From the NCBI GenBank assembly GCA_003640385.1, contig RCAB01000096.1, positions 62,001 to 126,000 on the forward strand: a stretch of 64,000 nt of DNA, in the 5' to 3' direction. A program made the translations under genes and the position numbers. Positions 23,751 to 36,442 of the stretch are shown here, one piece after another. The notes beneath the pieces are model-generated. The model was not told the DNA's origin and made no database searches. It saw nothing but the letters and a program-made list of their open reading frames with translations. Positions within the stretch are counted from its first letter, which is position 1, and every line of letters starts with the position of its first letter. Source of the stretch: Setaria digitata (Eukaryota; Nematoda; Chromadorea; Rhabditida; Setariidae).

Positions 23751-26700
23751 TATATAAGCAAGCACCGTCAAAAGCTTCTTCGTCCTTGATCGTTTCAAGA
23801 CGCACCATTTACCCCTATCTTTCATACGTACGAACACGTACGCACGTATAAGCGCAAAATGACACGGCCCATTTTAACTAATGAGTGATAATGATGAGAC
23901 GAAGAACAGTTTGAGAACCTTTGCCCTGTGCTTGAATGAATTCCTCCCAGTGTTTCTCCTCCTTCTGAAGCAGCATCGCTCTCCGTACTTGTTTACATCA
24001 TCGAATCATCAACGTCTCTCCAGCATTCAACGAAAAAAAAATTCTTACCGAAGGCTTTTTTCATCCAACGAAAAAAACTAAACGCAATATTTCCTTTGTG
24101 GCATCGTTGTAACATTGCTGTAATTACCCTCGATCACTGTGACACTCCAAATTACGCTCATTAAGTATAAGTTGATTGCTCACTTACAAGACCTAATTGA
24201 ACTATGTGGCAATGCGTTACGTTTATTTCCCGTGGACACTCACCTAGAATCCAAGTCTTGCAAGCAGATTCACTTTTCTCAAATTGAAGTTTGCGTTACA
24301 CAAACGGAGATCACACTGCCATTGCTTGCAAGCATCATCGAATTCGACTTTTCACAAGCAAATGAATTTGAAGGCTCAGAAATTTCTGGAGAGAATGGTC
24401 GAATAATTGCTTGTTTATAAATATTATCATTTCTATTGTGGATGTAAATTTTTCTCTTGATTTACTAGTAGAAAAAGAATTGGACTTTTCAATGACGAGA
24501 AAAATGACGCATAGTTGACCGATACGTTATCATTGGCGTATTGAAATGAAAAGAATTCCCATTTAAGAGATAATTTTCACTTTTAGCATATTCATTTCTT
24601 TTTTTTTTTTCTTCACAAAAAGAGAAACTAAAAGTGATATAAACTAAAGTAAATAAATAAGCTCAAAGAAAATTTATTTAGAAAGTGCAGCACCACTATC
24701 ATGATTGCAAGCAATACAACATTCCTGCATTGCGGTTGAGAAGAGTAGCACCAATGTTAGCAAAAGTGAAAGGGAATAATTCGCAACTCCACAAAGACGA
24801 TTTATTTTTCAATGAGAAAGGAGAGGAAAGTGGTATCAAGCAAAGACAAATTCGAGAAAAAAAAATTAATCGCAGCGAAATTCTGAAAATCATGTGTTTT
24901 TTTTTTTTTTTTTTTTTCAAAGCAATTGGAAATAACGAAGAAATTAACTGAAACTTGAGTCTAGTCTGGTCACTTGGCCTATTCTATAGTATAGTCTTTC
25001 TAAGAGAGACTTGGAGCAAACCGAAAACTTATTACAGTTGTTGCCTCGGAAGTACAAGGTGCCAAGGAACAGGCGAATAGTTTCGTAAAAATTAGTTTCT
25101 TAAAAATAAGCCCTTTCCTCTGACTAACCAATAAGTGATGTCCTGAACCCTTTCAAGACTAAACCAATGGGAACTGATCAATTTACAGTAATATCAGAAG
25201 GTCTGGTTATATAGTGTTCTTTGCGCATCAGTTTCTACAAGAAGAATTCTTTACAAAGAACAACATCTTTTCGAGTGACAATGCATGACACATGAAAAAT
25301 ACCGTAATCAACAATGGATTTAAATGAAGTAGACAACCTTCTTGAAATTCAGAAATCTAAATTTCAGATTTTAGTCTCGAAAATGCAAGTTTCGTTCTAA
25401 AATTTAGAGTTGTGAACTCAGGAAAGTTTTTTCCTGAAAAGTTCCTTATGCAGAAAATGAAAATAGATTGAAAACGAAACTTGAAACTTATTTGAAAAAT
25501 TAATAAAATTTAATAATGTTTAGACTATGAATGAAAAGCGTTACTGCATGGCATTTTCCTATTGCAGATTGAAGCTCTAAAACATCTTCACAATGGTGAA
25601 TTCCAGAAAATCAACATGAACCATCGGTTTTACTATTCCACTTAAATAAAATATTCAATTTGTTAGTAATATTAAACGGAACATTTTTTCACCTGTGATT
25701 TTATGAAAAATAGTCCACAAATCATAAACAAAAAAACTTTCATCAAACAGAACTATATTACTACTGTAGTAATTATATTTTGACTATTGTAGTAATATTA
25801 AAATTTTGTGATCACGAAATTTACTCCCTTTTTAATTGAATCGTAAATTACTTTAATGAAGTTTACTTTCATTTAACTAATTGGAAGAGTATGCAACTAA
25901 ACTCTAGAATTGCAAACCTACAAGTTGTATATAGTAAAAAAAAAATATGCCAAAAATAAAAATCAATTTCTGTCCAGTTTCAGTGGAATCAACTGAAATA
26001 AAGTTTAAGTTCAAATATTGCTTTTATACTTTTTGTGTTTCTAAATATGTGAAATGGTGTTCAAAACGATATTTAAGAACCTAGAACCTGTTTGAATTAG
26101 TCCTTTTCGCTGCTTCCTCCTGCCTTCTTTTTTTCGATTGTGTCGTAGCGCTGTAGATTTTTCGATCATGAAACTTACATCATTTCTAAAATTTGCGAAA
26201 TTCGAGGTCGGCAATATATTTTGTTATTACAACTCGTCACAAACTGGGTTTTACGTAAATGGTAGCAATTTTAACTTAGTTTTTAAAAGAAATATCAAGC
26301 AGTGAGTGCGAGGAAAAACGGCTTTATGTAATTAATTGTTATGAGCATATGAACATTGTTATGGATTTCACTAATTTTCTTTGCACTGATTGAAAGATGA
26401 TAACTTTCTTATATACAGTTCAAAAATATTTCATAATGTTCAAGAGAAATCTTGAACTCTGGGCGTGCAATTTTATTAATGAAATTTAACTGCATTCAAA
26501 TAAAGCAATACTTAAAGTTTTCTCAAAATTTTTTTCACAAAATTTCTCACACCTAATGATGGTCATTTTCTTGTCACAGTGAAAAAAGCCTTCACTTTTT
26601 TGTGACCCAAATGTCCTATATCAAAAACAACTATTGCTGTTTTCAAATAGTTTAAAATATCTTTTTGTTTGAGCTAATGTGATCATTATAACAGAGTTTT

Positions 26701-29700
26701 CTATAACGTTTATATTTTCAATCCTTACTTTTACGTCTACTGATGATAGAACTAAATTGATCTTTACTTTTTCGCCTCCCTAGCAAAAAAGATCGGAAGG
26801 GACTTCCAGGATTCAAATGAAAACTTGATAAAACGCACTGATTCAGCTGATCTCAACAATTTAGTTAAAGGCAAGAAAGAGTGTGAAAGAAAATCGAATT
26901 TTCAAGAAACGGAATCTCTAATTTAATTTTTCTTAATCGATAAACACTATAAGCGGTAGCTATTTGCCTAAGCTACGCATGTTGCGTATGCTTTTGACGT
27001 GATTCTTACAGTTACAAGAAGATAACTCACGTGATTAGTGAGAGCACTTCACGCAAGCGTAGACGTACGTAAAACATGAAGAGAAGAAACAGTGAAAAAA
27101 TTAATTGACTGCTTGCAAGGGAAAGTTTCGAAATGTATAAAAAGAGCATTGTCGGTTTAAAAGTGTGCTGCCCGAAAAATGCATCTGCAAAGAGTGCAAC
27201 TTGATCGATGCCTAAAAAAACTCATTGCTTCCCGAACAGCCTCCAATCAGTTGCATCAGCTGCAAGCTACGCACACACACCCATACACATACCCGTGCAC
27301 ACCCATACACACACATACGTAGAGTAGGAAGAATGGTTGTGCGGTGGTGTCGCTATGTCGTCTGGAGTGCACGCGGATTGAATTGCAAGTGAGCTTGCCT
27401 GGGTGTGGGATAAATGCCGCAGAATAGGCCGATCCAGAAAGGCCTACATAGCGTCATCATGTTGTTTCACTCATCTAGTCTAGACTATGTGAACATCATG
27501 TATGCACTAGCAGAAGCATGAAGCAATATCTAACTGGGATTTTTGAGAAGTTTGTCTTAATTAGCAATTTCTTCTTAATCCGATTTAGTAAATATCGAAA
27601 AAAAAAGCTCGAGAAGTACTGAAACTTTTTTTTTTATGGAAATTAGACAACGTGAAGGACGTTATCGACTGATGTTCGAAATGCTACTCTAGCGAATAGG
27701 GATCAGGCAAACTGCAGGACTTATCGCCAATCTCAAGTCTCTTTAGGGGCCACTCATCTTGTTCAAAAAGATATTTAACTTTTCTAGTGCACTACAAATT
27801 TCATCAAATACAAATTACTCGTTTCAGTTACTTTCAACAGCCGTTATATATTTTTTGATTGTGAAATTCCATGGATCTACATAGTGTTTTTCAATCACTA
27901 ATGCTGGTAAATGAAGCTGTTCAGACTCGTTTGTGCTTAACTTACTCCCTGCCTTCATGACTATGCTAAATAATCGTCTTGAGGTGAGACAAAATACCTT
28001 TCGAAGGAAATAATGTTCGAAAACAACTACATGATCTCAATAGCAAACTGATGAATTAGAAATTCTAAATTAAAAAAAAAAAAAAAACAAAAAAAAAGGA
28101 TGAATAGCCGTACTCGTTAATACTAAAATGGTTGAACAGTCATGACCAAAAGTATTTACAGAACAGCCAAAGGAGGCGCTTCTGTAACGATAAGAACTGT
28201 GTGAAACAATCTTTCCTTTTTAAACATGCTAATATTTACTTCTACTGCGCATAAAACTTTCTTTTTTACTTCGTTCCACATTTCCATCTTATTTGGATAG
28301 AAAATATTTTGTGAAAAAATTAATCCCAATGAATTATTTGCTTCATTTTTTTTTTGCTATAATTCAGGGATTTTGATGAACCAATCTATTTCTGCAACAA
28401 GTAACCAAAGCTATTCAAGTGCCACGTTTGGCAATTATCAAACGAAATAATATCAACTGAAAATTTGTCGGGCCATTTTTTTAATAGTTGTGGTTGAAGC
28501 GTTAATAAAAGAATCAAAATGGAGCCACATTAATCATTAGTTTTATTTGAAATGTAAATAGGAACTGAATTCACTACTTCATTATGGTAAATAACTTGTT
28601 CATCAATGACTTCATCGTCAGAAACATTAAATCTATGCAACATAAATTTGTTTGTTAGCTAATCACAACGAGACCAAACATACTAAATTAAGGTTACCAG
28701 TAAAATGCACCATTAGAATACAATTTCCATTTGATAAAAGTAGAGACAAAAAAAACCATCGCTTATTTGCTTATCTGATTTATAAATACTCCGCAGTTCA
28801 GTTTAGAAATAGCGAAACTAAAAATATTTTAGTCTCTCACATCAATACTGTTGCAAAACATCTTGTTTATTCCAAGTTTTAGAAATTGGAAAAAATATGA
28901 GAAATATATAGACGTAATGTTTCCTCAAATAGCAAAATAAATGCTTTCTTTTACTGTCTAATTCCACCAATCTTTATCTTAAACAAAAAAAAAAAAAAAA
29001 GAAAAGAAGTAGAAGTTTTGTTGTTTTATTTATTTTTGCTGAAAATCGTTCTTGTGCTTCCTTATTCTTATTTTAATGCTTATTTCATTTCATTTCGCTC
29101 TGAACACTTGAAGATACTTCCACATGTCTTCTCTCTTATCAGTAGTGGCTGTTTGCATAAGGCATGACTGAACTCAGTGCAATCCCAAATGTACTTTTCT
29201 TATAAAGCATATTTTATCATTATGGACATAAAAGACTGCATGTCAGCATGCAAACAGAAATCTATTGTGAAGTTTTGCAATGAGAAACTTTGTCAAATTT
29301 CAGCAAAAAAGGAGCAGTGGAATTTAAATTTCGATACACTTCTCTTCAACTTGATGTGTGACATTCACACATCAAGCTATGCTAATCTCAGAGAGGTAAA
29401 GGTCAAGTGCGTGAGGAGAGAAGTGAGTTCCACGTGGAATGCACTTACGAGCAGTGATCACTTGGGTTAGAAGACTGTAATGCTAACATTGTCGTCGCAT
29501 CGCAACGGCAAGGCAATTGGTGTTCAGTGATTGCCTCTGCATTCTATGTCACGCATAGTAAACAAAATATATTATACATATTAATCATTGGCTCTTGAAT
29601 ACGGTATCTATTAGTTTGGAAAGAGGAAACAATTGATTGATAATAGTTAATGATAACTCAATCGCAATTTAACAGTTATTCTATAATATTATTGGAGGAT

Positions 29701-30880
29701 GCTAAAGGCAGCCAGCATTAGAACTGACTAGGTATTCATTATATTCATGCATTCTGTTGTTCCACCTGCTCATTGTTCAATTTTAATGACTAATAATTCG
29801 AAAGTTCTCGGCTAGGAAGAAAAAAATTCCAGAAAGTAAGCTGAACTTATATCTGTCGATCCGTAAATTAATGAAAAATCAGCGACTTTGCAAACTATTA
29901 GTGGAAAAAAAATGCCGAAAAATTGGTTTGTAAGATAGGAGGAGAGAGAAAGAGGAGCGAACGAAGGGAGCAGACCTCCGTAACACATTGAAAATTTCAT
30001 CTGAACTTGTTCAGAAGGGGAAGAAAAAAATTTTTTCATTCAACGGATTCTTTTTTTCTTCCTTTCTATTCCTTTTCTTCAATTCGAGGGAAGAATTTTA
30101 AATCAAATCTATGCAAAGGCTGTTGAACAGGAAAATGAGGAAAGAAACGCTTTTAAATAATTTTGATATTCTTAGCAGTCTGTTGAATCTTAAGCCATAT
30201 GTGCAACGTTCAGAATGGTTTTTAAAACATATTGCAAATATTCTAGTTAAATCGAAACTATTAATGCGAAACTATTATATCACTAAAGAATTAAATAGTA
30301 TTCAAACTATCAGTCCAGAAATACACTAGCAAGCATTTTATGTGATGAGCAGAAATGTTGCCATATCTGCTTACATCTCTCACAAGTAGGTTTTGTGAAT
30401 AACATTAAAATTATATTAAATCGGCAAAAGAAAACAGTGCATTTATATAGCCGTTTAATTCTGTTATTGAATCTAGTGATAAAGTTCGACTTAAGAAAAT
30501 ATTTCTTTTACCACTGCAAATCTATTGTGAATAATATAATCAATTGATAGGCAAAGTGGATTATTGCCCAATACTCAGTGATATATTAGTACTGGAGACC
30601 AGAAGATACGAGTATCTTGTTATATATGTAGTTTTGCAACTTATTAAAAAAAACTATTTCCTTTTTCTATAAAATCGCAAATCACTTGAAATTTAATTTT
30701 AAATCATTTTTTATTGCCACAGGTGTTACCACTTTTTGATATCAAATATTGGCAACAACAAATATACCCACTATTATTTCGTGCACATAAAATCTGAACT
30801 CGCTGCATTTCAACCTATGAAAATAACGAAAAGAAATGAGATTTGCTTAGCTCCAGTGTTCTTTCTGCTAGATACTAATT

Positions 30881-30913
<33 letters not shown>

Positions 30914-31125
30914 CAGTGGCAGAAATCTGGGAATAGAACAACTTAAGAGTGGAAAGGGATATAAGTATCTTGCTATGTATGTAGTTATGTGATAAATGGA
31001 TAAAAATGATGGATACAGGCTCATTTATTTTTTTTTTTTCTGGAGAGAATTTTTTTTCCTTTTCTTTTTTTGAAATTACTTCATATTTGATCAAAGTTGT
31101 CAATAGGGAAGTAAGAAGCACTTAC
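23751..31125. other. intergenic DNA, no firm gene
   Basis: No recognisable gene. Notable items are an unrecognised plus frame at 24121-24420, a CA/TACACA cluster with a GC-richer patch at 27240-27440, a perfect 12-bp hairpin at 29350-29376, and long A/T runs at about 24898-24917, 28072-28099, 28985-29000 and 30888-30913. Confidence 0.4.
29350..29376. repeat. perfect inverted repeat, 12-bp stem and 3-nt loop
   Basis: CTTGATGTGTGA, loop CAT, TCACACATCAAG. The arms are exact reverse complements. The stem is too short for a typical microRNA precursor. Confidence 0.95.
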
Positions 31126-31255
31126 CTTTAACGGCATTCATTACTAATACAAGCAGGAGTGGACTGTTGAAAAATGGCATCAGTGGGCCGTGAAGATGTA
31201 AACTTATCAGTGTTGCAAGCAGTGTTATAATCAAGAATCCACTTCCGATCAATTC
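31126..31255 (-). other. candidate exon with membrane-spanning segments
   Basis: A 130-nt stretch has a good acceptor (TAACAG|GAA) and a consensus donor (AAAG|GTAAGTG). Its open frame reads two hydrophobic stretches, GFLIITLLATLISLHLHG and NSPLLLVLVMNAV, split by PLMPFF. It enters in phase 0 and leaves in phase 1. It looks like an internal exon of a membrane protein. The family was not recognised and no partner exons are certain. Confidence 0.4.
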
Positions 31256-31360
31256 CTGTTAGCAGTAAAAGTCCTGCTGGTGGTATTTCATTTCACCTTA
31301 TCCATATATCATATAACAGTTCCATATCTGATAGTCTTGTTAACAGTGAAAGAAGCAATT

Positions 31361-31470
31361 GATGATGTTGATGGTAGTAATAATGTTGATGATAATAACA
31401 GTTATAATGATTGTAATTCTACTGTTTGTGATTATGGCATTAGTGATAATGATGATAAATGATAATAGTA
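31361..31470. repeat. degenerate GAT/AAT trinucleotide tract
   Basis: The plus strand is rich in GAT, AAT and GTT triplets, which gives an Asp/Asn-rich plus frame and an Ile-rich minus frame. It is probably a decayed trinucleotide repeat. Confidence 0.7.
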
Positions 31471-31535
31471 ATGGTTGCTTAATAAAAAATGACGCATTTC
31501 CGTTGCAAAAGTGATGGTAATATAATAAAGCAATT

Positions 31536-31700
31536 TCAATATCCAAGGAAATGGTTGATTTTTCTCCTAGAACAGAACAGCCAACGACCATCTGCGACAG
31601 CCACAGCAGTATCATCCGGCACTGGTCCAAAATGTGAATCATACCAGGGGCCGGAGGAAGGAGACAACAAAACTGAATCAGAAGCAGCAGAGGAGGGATA
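31536..31700 (-). other. candidate terminal exon, Ser/Pro/Asp-rich
   Basis: After an acceptor-like AATTAG| at 31701 a frame of 54 codons reads YPSSAASDSVLLSPSSG and GPVPDDTAVAVADGRW, then stops with TGA at 31538-31536. The stretch is GC-richer than its flanks. It starts in phase 0, so it could follow the exon ending at 36443 across a 4.7-kb intron. The link is inference. Confidence 0.3.
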
Positions 31701-31709
31701 CTAATTTCC

Positions 31710-34700
31710 AATTATGTGCCCTATAAAAACTGCCATCACACATGTGCACTTCCCAATGTCTTCTCAATGCCATTGGAAAATTCATGACTTTCGGAAGTTT
31801 TCGAAGGTTTCTTTGGCTGAAGAACGAAGGAGACGTGCTGGAGCAAACTTTCCGGCTTCAGTATCCGGAAAAAGTGAATTCAAGATGATAACTTTTAGTG
31901 TACCTTATCATTTTACAAAGTAATCACCCACTGATTTAATTATTGTTTCTCTCTCAGTTAAATTTTGGAATAAGAAATTAAAAAAAAAGACTAAAGGAAA
32001 AAAAAAGGAGGAAGAAATGTGCAGCCATCAACTTTCTGTAACATTAGTTCTTTTGCGATAAATAATGACTTGATAAGAGCGGATAAAAACTGGTAGTTGA
32101 AAAAGTCAGCCAGCTTGCAAATTTCATGAAAATTTTCAAACGCACATTAATGTTGTAATATTAATAAGTGGCGATATCAATTATAATCGAAATGGTTAAA
32201 ATAACTGAGATTGTACGTGATAGGATTACGCTCTTAAACTTTTTTAAGACATTAATGTAAGGTGAGCACTGCCATTTCACACTTCCTCATCTCAGGCTAT
32301 TTTTATGCACTAAAAAAATACCCCGGGGAAGACATCTGAATAAGCCGTCATTTGAAACAAAGAAACCACAATGTCTTCTCATTGTGCCAAAAAGGATGGA
32401 TTTGAAAAGAAAAAAAAATGATAAAAATAAATAACTCGTAGATATGAATGTTTGGCCTCCTTTCGTAAAAAATGTGTAACGATGGCAATGAACTGACAAA
32501 GGCACCGCGACAAAAACGAACTAGTTTTCCGAATTCTTCCAATAAAACTAAAGGTAGTACATCTACAATAATTTCTTGTCACAGCAATTTACAGAAAGAT
32601 TTTTGTATTTTAAATTTTACAGATTTTGCTTAGACAAGCAGACGCAGAAACATCCCTGTGGACAGACAGATACCAAGACATTACAATAGTTGTACGGATG
32701 GCCAAACATAGACGGAAGCCGTCACCAAACAGTAAGTGAAGAAGATGACACCTTACTAATAGCGTTAAACAGCTCTCTGCTCCTTCCTACTGATATTCTT
32801 CATTAGGAACAACTCTTTTTCGGAGAGTGGCGGATGAGAGCTACTTTTAAACGTTACTGTAATTTACAGTCTTCATCAATGATTTGCGGCTGAAGAGTTG
32901 TTCAAACAAGGAAAGGAAACTGATCGGCAGTCATACAGATAATTATTAGTCGTAAGCTTAAGTTATAAAAATATCAAAAACGAATGAATAAGTGTACGGA
33001 TAACATGAAAAGCTCACTTACCTTCAATATCTAAGCATCTGGTCAGTACGATGCATCGAAAGCACTAAATGTTAATTACGAAACTTTTCTGCCACGATGA
33101 TGTGCTGCTTAGCATTGCCGGATATTTAGTATCAACGAGGTCCAAGCCGAAATAAATTAAATCTACAAGATTTAATATTTTGAATCGCTCTAACTAACAT
33201 TAATAAGAATCAATTTTTGTGCTCTATCAGAGCTAGGCTGCAAAATCACATGCGTCCCCATAAGCCTAAACGAAGATGTAATCATCTAGACTCATATCCT
33301 CAACATTTAGAGTGCATTCAGGGAGATTTTGCACTCTTCCTAAATACTTTGCTGAATGAATGCAGATAAAATGAAAAGTGCTTCTTGTCTCATTCGTACT
33401 CTCTTTTGAATATTTTATCCAAATAAAACTTAGAGTCTGTTAAATTATCCCTTCTGCTTCTGCTCGAAATTTCTTATTCGGCAAGTACATTCGAGCTTGC
33501 TCTTCATCCCTTCCTTTTGCTAAACTTTCTTTATCTCTTCGGATAACTGATTGACCACTGCATTCAAAAGAAACAGTGTGCGATGTTTTGAAAGGAGCTG
33601 CATCAAAAATTACCTTAACACAGAAGTTTGCACAGGCAGTTATGTCTTGTGGGCTTTGGGTTGAATAAAGATGAACTACCTTAATCTTGATACAATCTAA
33701 GTCTTTTGTCTGCAAAGTAACTAACTATCTTAGCCATATATGAAATATTGTCCTTATGTTGAAGCAGCTGAGCGAAGAGAAATGGAAAGCATATGGATAA
33801 TGAGTCATTTTCTAGATCTGTAACTAATCAGATAGATTCAAATTCAAGGAATTGAAAAGAAAAATGCATCTAATATCACCTTCTAGTGACCCGAGGCAAA
33901 CCAGCTTTGTGGAAGATATGTGAATCTTCAACGAGTAATTAACACAATGAAGGCCACTGGAAATGTAAAAACAATGCTATTTGTTCATGCACGCATTTCG
34001 TGATCCAAAACCGAGAATGAATACTATCTCTGAGACTTAGAACAACAGGAATCAGCAGAGGATGACAATCAGGAAAGTTTAGTATTAGTTTAGTATTATA
34101 CTATTAGCTCCTTCTAATGCACATTTTTTTATTTTAAAGTGTTTCACTTCATTTTTTTTTCCTTTTTTTTTCTATGAAACAAAGCTATCCGTAATGACTG
34201 GCTAGTTATGTTTTCCATTATTCAGTATTTCAACTTCCACTGTTGCTCACATTTATAACTTATGGTGATTAAGATGATCATATGTTTATGTTCCTTCTCT
34301 ATTCACGTCACTTTTCCATTCACGTTACTCTTACCCTCATATTTACTTATCTCTTTCCAATACTTCACTGCCATTGTTTTCTCTGTTTAACTTCATTTCG
34401 ATCCCACAACTTCATTTTTTTGCTAATTTTTGAAGTTCACAATGATCACAGTGATATGTTGCACTTTAATTCATAAAATCTAATACAAACCCACCAGTAG
34501 CGCTCTCATTTGTGCATAATGAAGCAAAGCGAAGAGAGATAATACAACTACAAGCACAGACGCAAACCTAAAAAAGATCCAATATGTAAGGGTTTGCGAA
34601 ACCATTGACACCTGAAGTTGTTTCTACTAAATAAACCTCTCCTCCCTGTCATCTGATTACGAAGTGTCAGACTGACCCCTCATCTGATCTCGAAGTGAGG

Positions 34701-36440
34701 TGTCAGACGCATCTGGCATCACACAGGTAACATGACAATGCTTAAGGAGAGTTCAGTTCATCTCAGAGAGAGAGCAATTTAATGGGACATGAGAAGAAAA
34801 CTGAGGAAAGTTTGAAAAAAAGGCTCGGAAATAATAACTGAGGATGAGAGACAGTGGAAGGGCAAGATCGTCTTCGTGTTTCCGATCAAAAAAAATGGTT
34901 CGTTGAAGAAGTTTGAACTGGTCCTGCCTGCCTGCTGTTGTTGCTGCATGGGTGGCTATCGAGCGGTGTGGTTCTTCTCGGGAAAAGAGCTGCCAGAGAA
35001 GTGTGCAGCTGGAAAAAAGCATCACAAAAAGTGGATGACAGCTATGAAGTAGTGTCAATCGATGTTGAAATCAGTCAGTGAGTCGCAAGGAGCGAAGAGG
35101 GATCTGAGTCTTCTAAGAGGATTGGATATGTTGCATTATGTCATTAAAAAAATTTAAAAAAAATTCGAAAGGACTGAGGGAGGAGGACCTGTCCCGTCAC
35201 CATCAGTACCAGTCGGCAGGTTGACAAGTACATCCTGGCAAACTGCCATATTCGATAAACCCCATATTTCGTGGTCGGGTTTTTTCTCGGGAACCCCGTA
35301 AGCGACAAAGACGAAACAATACGTACCACCTTCCTCTGCTACATTTTCAATCCTCAGATGTTCTTCCTAACTCATCCCTAGAAGTGGCACAAAGTGGTGC
35401 AAGCTATACACACACAGACAGACACACGTACACACGTATGAATAGAAGACGGATGGGATCATCAGTCACCTGTGCATCATCCACATACACACACACCCTT
35501 TAGTGTTCATTGCTTTCTACTTGATGGCATCGGAGTCGCTGAACAGTCCTTGGAAAGTGTTACTGTTGCATTGCCTTCTGGAACTTCCCCTCTTAGCTGA
35601 GTTGCTCCTTCTGAAGGACCTACCTTCGACAGTTATCTTACAACTTAAACTGCACTGCTTCTGATTCTACTGCTAAAGACTGAAGAACCACCGCAGTTGT
35701 CGCCATTCTCCTCTTCACTCATTTCCTCTTTTCTATTCTTTTTCAGAATCTAGAATGCAGCATCTGATGAGCGTGTTGATATCCACGTAGAGAGTCTAGG
35801 TCGCTCTACACAATGAAATGATCTGCTTAGGCTTTCTTTTGATATGAGACGAAGGGAATTAGAACAAGGATCTCGAGAAAAAAAGCTGTTTTTCTATGTA
35901 AAGGTAATTTGTGGCAACTAACTAATCTGCTACTGATTTTATCCTAGTAATATTCGATACCACAGAAACATCAAGTCACACAGTTCCTTCCTTGCTTTCA
36001 CTAAAACTCCTATTTTTTCGCTTCAGAGAGACCTCAACTTTCTTAGCATCCTCCTTTTCTATGTATATCAAAATCTAGGTCACATGATTTATGTCCATAG
36101 AAAAAAAATGAATTTGACGATGCTGTATGAGACATAATATTATAATATATTATGATCTCCATATAACATACATTCGTTTCGTTAAAAAAGATTTAAGAAA
36201 ATTCATTTTTCTGCAAGATTTTTCACAAAAATTTAACAAGTGCTTAATAGTTTCATAGGTCAAAACACGAATTATGAGAGATGAGAAATATAGCATAAAA
36301 TGTAGACCATTGAAGCCATTTTATTCTCGACAAATTTATATAGGCTCTTTGTTTTGTATCATAAATATGAAATAATTTACGCATAATTTGAGTGTTCTCT
36401 ATGCTACAACTAAAGTTATTTTACTCGTAAAATGAATCAT
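31710..36440. other. intron or intergenic DNA with unresolved coding-like patches
   Basis: No recognised gene. A minus frame at 33440-33715 ends with charged residues (RRDKESLAKGRDEEQ) but has no family match. GC-richer patches at 34750-35330 and 35510-35720 hold short minus frames. CA repeats lie near 35405-35490. If the exons at 36443-37502 continue downstream this region is an intron. Confidence 0.35.
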
Positions 36441-36442
36441 AC

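Noticed and set aside
23490..23851. His/Ser/Pro-rich and Asp/Met-rich proteins on opposite strands
   Set aside because: Both are translations of the CAT trinucleotide array.
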